A program made the translations under genes and the position numbers. Below, in pieces: positions 6,867 to 12,124 of a stretch of DNA of 12,124 nucleotides; position 1 is the first letter of the stretch; the number at the start of each line of letters is the position of its first letter. The DNA is from CAIMMJ01 sp037131955 (GTDB taxonomy: Bacteria > Bacteroidota > Bacteroidia > UBA4408): NCBI GenBank assembly GCA_037131955.1, contig JBAXQC010000081.1, forward strand, positions 1 to 12,124, given 5' to 3'. Below the pieces are notes generated by a model. The model saw only the letters and a program-made list of their open reading frames with translations, was not told where the DNA came from and did not search any database.

Positions 6867-8911
6867 GGTAAACTAATACTAATTTCAGTGCCTTCCATTT
6901 CTTGACTTTTTATACTTATTTCTCCACCGTGAATTTCAATTATTTTTGCTACAATATATAAACCAAGACCATTTGATTTTTCGCCACGAACCCCTTTTCT
7001 AGAGGCTTTAGAAAATTTATCAAATACAATTTTAAGGTTCTCTTCAGTAATTCCAACCCCGGTATCTTTTATTATAATTAATGCTACATTATCTACTACA
7101 GAAATTGTACAGAAAACAGAACCCTCTTCTGGAGTGAATTTCATAGCATTAGAAAGGATATTTAAAATGGCTCGTTTAAATTTATCTTTGTTGAGGTTTA
7201 CAATAACTTCAGAATCTGGATGTTGAACAAAGATTTTTAAATTTTTACTTATTACTTCGGGCTTACAAATTTCTATAATATCATCAAAAATTTCTAACAA
7301 ATTTTCTTGCGTTAAGTCTAAATTAAGGTCTCTTCTTTCTAGGTAGGTAGCTTCAACCAAATCATCTGTAACCTCAGTTAAATATGTATTGCTTAATTTT
7401 AAGTAATTAAAAATTGCAGGAACATCTGGGTCTTTCGAAACGTTTTTTAGTTTTTCGAAAAGCATTTTTTGCAAACCAATATTGGATGCTAAAGGGCCTC
7501 TTAAATCATGTGCTACAAAACCTAAAATGTCATTTTTTTCTGCAATAGAATAATTTAAATCACTGTTTGTTTTTTTTAGCTCGGAATTACTTAAAAACAA
7601 CTCTTCTTTTAATTTCTTTTCTTTGATGTAACTTCTGTAATAAATTAGTAAAATCATAAAAACAATTACAAGCAAAACAATACCTAAAATCATAATATAC
7701 AATGACTTTTGTTGCGAACTTTTTTCAAGTAGTTCTTTATTCTTAAAATACTTTAATTGGGTTTGTGCCTCGGTTAATTCATTCTCACTTAAGTTTTGAT
7801 AAAAGTTATTGTCAACAAAAATTATCCGAAGTGAATCTTGTAGTTTGTTATAGTTCTCTAAGAATAACAGTGCATTTTTTATGTTCCCTTTCTTTTTTTC
7901 ATACTTATAGGATACATTCATGTATGCAGAGTTTACTTCATGAAAACTAAATTTGTTGATGTAAATTTTTGCATCTTCGATGTATTGTTTTGCAATTTCT
8001 AAACTATCGGTTTCTATATAAGCATCAGCAATATCCAATAGCGACCTAACGGCCTCCTCTTTTATTCCAGAAACGCCTAAGTTAATAGTGATGTTTTCTT
8101 TGCAATATTGCTTTGCTTTTTCAAAATTATTTTCCTTTATCAGTAATTTAGCAATATTGCCTAATACAACTGCTTTAGCAATTTTGGGTAGCTTAATTTT
8201 TTCAGGTGCATCTGGCACTAAATTTTTAATTTCAAATAAGGCGGAGTCATAATATGCCATTGCAACTGGATAATCTTGAATTTTATAAAAAGTTAATCCA
8301 ATATTGTCATATATTTCTTGTTTTTTGTAATGTATGTTGAACAAGTTTTCATTTTTGCTATTTAAAGAAGCCAATGCCTTTAAAAAAAACTCTTTTGCCT
8401 TTGTGTACTTATTTTGTTTAAAAAGCAAAATGCCAATTGTATTGTAAATTTGAGTATGTGTTAATATCCCTTTTTTTAAATCAGAATAATAATAAATTTT
8501 CCAATATCGCTTGTAAGCACTGGGCAGTTTACCTATTTTATAATAAATATCTGCCAACATATATGCCGCCAAAAAAAATCCTTCTGTTTGCAGACTATCA
8601 TTTGGATTTTCAAATTTATTTTCTGCAAGCAATCCATAAAAAAGAGCTTTATTGTAGTTGAATAAATGATAATGGCAATTGGCAATCAAAGCTATTGAAT
8701 ACAACTCTGCTCCACTATAATTTTGTTTTTGTGCTCTAAGCCTATACTCTTCTGATTTTTTAATACACTCTGCAAATTTTTCTCTATCAAATAATTGTTT
8801 CAATAATATTGCTTCTCTAGTTATATTTAAATCTTCCTTTGCTGTTGCTAAAGAAGAAGCAAATAGTAAAAATACTAAAAGCACTAGTGTCTTAATTTTG
8901 TCCAAAATCAA
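6854..8911 (-). CDS. TPR-domain sensor histidine kinase
   Basis: Inner-membrane sensor kinase of 685 residues. A signal peptide (1-24: K5 and K7, a leucine-rich core, then ASSLATA) leads to a periplasmic region (about 25-400) of helical TPR-like repeats, for example YDNIGLTFYKIQDYPVAMAY (201-220). One membrane helix (about 404-424, YIMILGIVLLVIVFMILLIYY) is followed by a likely coiled coil (425-460). The cytoplasmic kinase has the H-box AHDLRGPL with phospho-acceptor H468, N-box ILSNAMKF (N588), G1 DTGVGI (616-621), F-box FDKF (630-633) and G2 GLGL (648-651), so it should be active. The start is unusual: TTG at 8911, directly after an in-frame TAA, with no usable ATG before residue 118. A second TTG at codon 3 is the alternative. 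There is no receiver domain and no response regulator in the window. It lies 36 bp downstream of the oxygenase gene and may share its transcript. The signal sensed is unknown. Confidence 0.93.
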   Translation of the reverse strand: MILDKIKTLVLLVFLLFASSLATAKEDLNITREAILLKQLFDREKFAECIKKSEEYRLRAQKQNYSGAELYSIALIANCHYHLFNYNKALFYGLLAENKFENPNDSLQTEGFFLAAYMLADIYYKIGKLPSAYKRYWKIYYYSDLKKGILTHTQIYNTIGILLFKQNKYTKAKEFFLKALASLNSKNENLFNIHYKKQEIYDNIGLTFYKIQDYPVAMAYYDSALFEIKNLVPDAPEKIKLPKIAKAVVLGNIAKLLIKENNFEKAKQYCKENITINLGVSGIKEEAVRSLLDIADAYIETDSLEIAKQYIEDAKIYINKFSFHEVNSAYMNVSYKYEKKKGNIKNALLFLENYNKLQDSLRIIFVDNNFYQNLSENELTEAQTQLKYFKNKELLEKSSQQKSLYIMILGIVLLVIVFMILLIYYRSYIKEKKLKEELFLSNSELKKTNSDLNYSIAEKNDILGFVAHDLRGPLASNIGLQKMLFEKLKNVSKDPDVPAIFNYLKLSNTYLTEVTDDLVEATYLERRDLNLDLTQENLLEIFDDIIEICKPEVISKNLKIFVQHPDSEVIVNLNKDKFKRAILNILSNAMKFTPEEGSVFCTISVVDNVALIIIKDTGVGITEENLKIVFDKFSKASRKGVRGEKSNGLGLYIVAKIIEIHGGEISIKSQEMEGTEISISLPLAT

Positions 8912-8927
8912 TTATTTATTTTTTTTA

Positions 8928-8935
8928 CAAGTATA
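8928..8935 (-). promoter_or_regulatory. Possible -7 box of the histidine kinase gene
   Basis: Read on the minus strand, TATACTTG differs from TAnnTTTG at one base. It lies in the 36-bp gap after the oxygenase gene, 16 bp before the TTG start of the kinase. No TTG is present at the -33 position, so this may be a weak internal promoter or chance in AT-rich DNA. Confidence 0.3.
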
Positions 8936-8947
8936 TTTAACTTTGTT

Positions 8948-9970
8948 TTATTCTTGAAAAGTTTTTTTGAGTTTTTCATAATCATGCTTCGTTTCTCTAA
9001 TTATTGAATCAATAATTTCTTTGCATGATTTTGTTTCATCAATTAATTCGGCACTTTTTCCTGCACACCATAAGGTTTTATAATTTGCTGGCAATACGGA
9101 GTCTTCTAATTTTTTCATACCCCTGAATTGAACCAACATTTTAAAATATTTTTTTGTGGTGGAGTTATTGGATAACTTTTTTTCCAGCCAGTTTTGCTCG
9201 TAGCCAATTTTTTTTGCGTAATCGGTATTTATAATGGTGCAAGGTGTTCCAGAAATCTTAGTGGTCATAACAATATCATCCATTCCGGATTTGTTAATTG
9301 CCTGCTTGTATTCATTGCTTACTTTAGCTTCGGTAGAGGATATAAACCTTGTTCCAACCGAAACACCACTTGCACCAAGTGCTAAGCAGGAGAGAACTCC
9401 TCCTCCTGTGGCAATTCCTCCGGCTGCTATTACAGGAATATCCGGAAAAATTTTTATCAACGCAGGAACTAAAACTTGTAAAGGATTTGGGCCAGCATGG
9501 CCTCCTGCACCTTGCCCCACAGCAATAAATCCGTCACAGCCTTCTTCGGCGCACTTTTTTGCATGCACTAAATTGGTTACATCGCAAAAAACTTTTCCTC
9601 CATAGGTTTTGGCTGCTTTAATAACAGGAGCAGGATTGCCCAATGAAGTAATGTAAAACGGAACCTTGTGTTTTGTGCAAATGTCTAGGTGTTTTTCAAA
9701 TAGAATGTTAGTTTTTTGAACAATTATATTTACTCCGTAATTTCCTTTAATTTCTCCTAGACTGTTTTTTATTTTATTTAATTCCAGCAAAATTTCATCT
9801 AGTTCGTTCTCCTTTCTAAAGTTCAAACTGGGGAAAGTGCCTGCAATACCATTTTTCATGGCTTCACTAATCATCTCAAAGTTGCTTACCAAAAACATTG
9901 GAGCCATGATCATTGGAAAATCAATTCCCAACATTTCTGTCAACTGATTTTTTATTTTTAATGAACTCAT
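8948..9970 (-). CDS. Nitronate monooxygenase-like FMN protein
   Basis: A 340-residue cytosolic TIM-barrel flavoprotein of the nitronate monooxygenase (2-nitropropane dioxygenase) family, which oxidises alkyl nitronates with FMN and oxygen. Seen in the sequence: the first strand with IMAPMFLVSN (21-30), the central GQGAGGHAGPN (152-162) with H158 at the position of the family's conserved active-site His, the phosphate-binding strands IAAGGIATGGG (181-191) and ALGASGVSVGTRF (197-209), and a late W.AGKSAELI (301-310) that resembles the family's W.AGQ element. Length is normal. The ATG at 9970 fits, because the barrel begins about 18 residues later. The same fold includes enoyl-ACP reductase FabK and related oxidoreductases, so the physiological substrate is uncertain. 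It is the first gene of a possible two-gene minus-strand unit and diverges from uvrB. Confidence 0.88.
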   Translation of the reverse strand: MSSLKIKNQLTEMLGIDFPMIMAPMFLVSNFEMISEAMKNGIAGTFPSLNFRKENELDEILLELNKIKNSLGEIKGNYGVNIIVQKTNILFEKHLDICTKHKVPFYITSLGNPAPVIKAAKTYGGKVFCDVTNLVHAKKCAEEGCDGFIAVGQGAGGHAGPNPLQVLVPALIKIFPDIPVIAAGGIATGGGVLSCLALGASGVSVGTRFISSTEAKVSNEYKQAINKSGMDDIVMTTKISGTPCTIINTDYAKKIGYEQNWLEKKLSNNSTTKKYFKMLVQFRGMKKLEDSVLPANYKTLWCAGKSAELIDETKSCKEIIDSIIRETKHDYEKLKKTFQE

Positions 9971-9975
9971 ATCTT

Positions 9976-9983
9976 CAATTTTA
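9976..9983 (-). promoter_or_regulatory. Possible -7 box of the oxygenase gene
   Basis: Read on the minus strand, TAAAATTG differs from TAnnTTTG at one base and ends 5 bp before the ATG at 9970. No -33 TTG is visible at the proper distance. It shares the 50-bp divergent spacer with the uvrB promoter, so the two polymerases would compete for the same DNA. Confidence 0.3.
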
Positions 9984-9989
9984 TAACCA

Positions 9990-10016
9990 TTGTTAATTCT
10001 ATTATCTTTATTTTTG
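9990..10016 (+). promoter_or_regulatory. Predicted uvrB promoter, very close to the start codon
   Basis: TATTTTTG at 10009-10016 matches TAnnTTTG exactly, and a TTG at 9990-9992 lies 16 bp upstream of it, slightly short of the usual 17-21 bp. Only 4 bp separate the box from the ATG at 10021. Since transcription usually starts a few bases after this box, the mRNA would begin at or next to the AUG. I see no SOS-box-like palindrome in the spacer. Confidence 0.6.
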
Positions 10017-10020
10017 TAAC

Positions 10021-12051
10021 ATGTTATTCCAATTAAAATCCCCTTTTTCGCCTACCGGAGATCAGCCACAAGCTATTAAAAAATTAACTAGCGGAGTATT
10101 GAATAACCAAAGATACCAAACTTTGTTAGGAGTAACGGGTTCAGGTAAAACATTTTCTATAGCTAATGTTATTCAAAATGTTCAAAAACCAACTTTAATT
10201 CTTAGTCACAATAAAACATTGGCAGCGCAGCTATACGGAGAATTTAAACAGTTCTTTCCTGAAAATGCTGTAGAATATTTTGTTTCTTATTACGATTATT
10301 ACCAGCCCGAAGCCTACATTCCTTCCAGTAACACCTATATAGAAAAGGATTTGTCTATCAACGACGAAATAGAAAAACTCCGACTGAGCACCACCACCTC
10401 TTTGCTGTCGGGTAGGAGAGATGTTTTAGTTGTTTCTTCTGTTTCTTGTATTTATGGCATGGGAAATCCCGATGATTTTAAGTTGAATACTATCACAATT
10501 AATGTGGGCCAAATAATTAGCAGAAACGTTTTTTTACATGCCTTGGTTACGAGTTTATATTCCAGAACTACCGGAGATTTTAATAGAGGGAATTTTAGAG
10601 TTAAAGGAGATACAGTTGACATTTATTTAGCATATACAGATTTTGCATACAGAGTTTATTTCTTTGGTGATGAAATAGAAGCGATAGAATCTTTTGACCC
10701 CCTTTCTGGACACAAGTTTGAATCTTTTAATCAAGTAAGTATAGCACCTGCAAATCTTTTTGTAACGTCAAAAGCTGCCATGCAAAATGCCATTCATCAA
10801 ATTCAAGACGACATGGTAAAACAAGTAGATTATTTTAGAGAAGTAGGAAAACACCTAGAAGCTAAGCGAATTGAAGAAAGAGTGACTTATGACTTAGAAA
10901 TGATGAGAGAGCTTGGATATTGTTCCGGAATAGAAAATTACTCGAGGTATTTTGATGGAAGAGCAAGAGGTTCTAGACCATTTTGTTTGATAGACTATTT
11001 TGCGGATGACTTTTTAATGGTTATCGACGAAAGCCACGTTTCTGTTTCTCAAATAAGAGCAATGTATGGAGGTGATAGAAGCAGAAAAATAAATTTGGTA
11101 GATTACGGTTTTAGACTTCCCGCTGCAATGGACAATAGACCTTTGCAGTTTGAGGAATTTGAAGCATTAACACACCAAACAATTTATGTTAGTGCAACAC
11201 CAGCCGATTACGAATTAGAAAAATGCGAAGGAGTAGTTGTTGAACAAATTATTAGACCTACAGGATTGTTAGATCCTATTATTGAAGTAAGACCTTCGTT
11301 TAACCAAGTAGATGATTTATTGGAGGAAGTAAATGTTAGAGTTACTAAGGATGAACGTGTTTTAGTAACCACGCTTACCAAAAGAATGGCCGAAGAATTA
11401 AGTAAATATTTTGCTAAACTCGGAATAAAATGTAGGTACATTCATAGCGATGTAGATACCTTGGAAAGGGTTGATATATTAAGAGATTTGAGGTTAGGAG
11501 AATTTGATGTTTTAATTGGAGTAAATTTATTGAGAGAAGGTTTAGATTTGCCAGAAGTATCATTGGTAGCGGTTATGGATGCTGATAAAGAGGGTTTCTT
11601 AAGGTCTACAAGAAGTTTAGTGCAAACTGCCGGCAGAGCAGCAAGAAATATCAATGGTAGAGTTTATTTGTATGCAGATAAAATTACTAAGTCTATGCAA
11701 AATTTAATTGACGAAACAGAGAGAAGAAGATTAATACAATTGCAGTATAACTTAGAGAATAACATTATTCCAACACAAATTATTCGTTCTAAAGAATCTA
11801 TCTTAACGCAAACAAAAGTTGCCGATCACCATTTTAACTTTGACAAAGCAGCCAAGGATTACGATAAAACCAAGTTGGATTCTGACAATACCATTGCAGC
11901 AGAAAAAGAAATAGTTTACTACACCAAAGAAAGCATCGATAAAAAAATTGCAGAGGTAAAAAAACTTATGCAAAAAGCCGCAAAAGACTTAGATTTTATT
12001 GAGGCAGCAAGGTTAAGGGACGAAATGTTTAAGTTGGAAAAAATGAAATAG
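10021..12051 (+). CDS. uvrB: Excinuclease ABC subunit B
   Basis: DNA-damage recognition and helicase-like ATPase subunit of nucleotide excision repair. It is loaded by UvrA, opens the DNA at a lesion and recruits UvrC. The 676 residues are normal length. Seen in order: the N-terminal F.L.SPFSPTGDQPQAI (3-19), Walker A GVTGSGKT (37-44), the strand-clamping beta-hairpin region YYDYYQPEAYIPSSNTYIEK (90-109), Walker B with DESH (336-339), YVSATP (389-394), GVNLLREGLDLPEVSLVAVM (500-519), motif VI QTAGRAARN (535-543) and the C-terminal UVR domain that contacts UvrC (about 636-672, KIAEVKKLMQ...DFIEAARLRDEM). All ATPase motifs are intact. The ATG fits the family's N-terminus, and no earlier in-frame start is plausible. 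uvrA and uvrC are not in the window, so the gene is probably transcribed alone from its own promoter. Confidence 0.98.
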   Translation: MLFQLKSPFSPTGDQPQAIKKLTSGVLNNQRYQTLLGVTGSGKTFSIANVIQNVQKPTLILSHNKTLAAQLYGEFKQFFPENAVEYFVSYYDYYQPEAYIPSSNTYIEKDLSINDEIEKLRLSTTTSLLSGRRDVLVVSSVSCIYGMGNPDDFKLNTITINVGQIISRNVFLHALVTSLYSRTTGDFNRGNFRVKGDTVDIYLAYTDFAYRVYFFGDEIEAIESFDPLSGHKFESFNQVSIAPANLFVTSKAAMQNAIHQIQDDMVKQVDYFREVGKHLEAKRIEERVTYDLEMMRELGYCSGIENYSRYFDGRARGSRPFCLIDYFADDFLMVIDESHVSVSQIRAMYGGDRSRKINLVDYGFRLPAAMDNRPLQFEEFEALTHQTIYVSATPADYELEKCEGVVVEQIIRPTGLLDPIIEVRPSFNQVDDLLEEVNVRVTKDERVLVTTLTKRMAEELSKYFAKLGIKCRYIHSDVDTLERVDILRDLRLGEFDVLIGVNLLREGLDLPEVSLVAVMDADKEGFLRSTRSLVQTAGRAARNINGRVYLYADKITKSMQNLIDETERRRLIQLQYNLENNIIPTQIIRSKESILTQTKVADHHFNFDKAAKDYDKTKLDSDNTIAAEKEIVYYTKESIDKKIAEVKKLMQKAAKDLDFIEAARLRDEMFKLEKMK

Positions 12052-12091
12052 ATAAATGTTTATTACCCAATAAATTTTATTTTAATCTTAA

Positions 12092-12110
12092 AAAAACAAA
12101 TTTTGTTTTT
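12092..12110. terminator. AT-rich inverted repeat after uvrB, possible terminator
   Basis: AAAAACAAA (12092-12100) and TTTGTTTTT (12102-12110) are exact reverse complements around one base, which allows a hairpin of about 6 bp with a single G-C pair and then more T-rich DNA. It starts 41 bp after the uvrB stop. The stem would be weak, so it may instead be part of the promoter region of a gene beyond the window. Confidence 0.35.
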
Positions 12111-12124
12111 ATCTTTTTATTCAA

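Noticed and set aside
9234..9605. 123-codon plus-strand frame inside the oxygenase gene
   Set aside because: Low-complexity Pro/Ala/Thr peptide antisense to the conserved glycine-rich barrel strands; a shadow of that gene.

Overview
The window looks like chromosomal DNA of a low-GC member of the Bacteroidota (Bacteroidetes). Three things seen in the sequence point there. The first gene ends in a type B type IX secretion sorting domain. Four genes are preceded by exact copies of the phylum's -7 promoter box, TAnnTTTG. The start codons have no obvious Shine-Dalgarno sequence. I cannot place it at genus level.

Layout. Positions 1-3653 (+) hold the 3' part of a very large surface or secreted protein: the end of one domain, twelve tandem Ig-like repeats of 72-75 residues, two PKD-like domains and the C-terminal sorting domain. 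Its beginning lies outside the window. Next come malate dehydrogenase (3727-4668, +) with a clear intrinsic terminator, the GatB subunit of Asp/Glu-tRNA amidotransferase (4775-6232, +), and a small membrane-anchored SRPBCC-fold protein (6279-6812, +). Two minus-strand genes follow: a periplasmic-TPR sensor histidine kinase (6854-8911) and, upstream of it, a nitronate monooxygenase-like flavoprotein (8948-9970). They are 36 bp apart and may be one transcript. The excision-repair helicase subunit UvrB (10021-12051, +) is read divergently from the oxygenase across a 50-bp spacer.

The genes do not form one pathway. They are mostly single, separately promoted housekeeping genes (TCA cycle, tRNA charging, DNA repair) beside one giant exported repeat protein and one two-gene minus-strand unit. 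No gap exceeds about 110 bp. I see no RNA gene, mobile element or CRISPR array.

I found no convincing new multi-gene system. The points most worth a second look are the regular disulfide-type repeat array, a uvrB promoter so close to its ATG that the mRNA should be leaderless, the UUG-started kinase without a nearby response regulator but close behind a flavoprotein gene, and a start correction for the SRPBCC gene.
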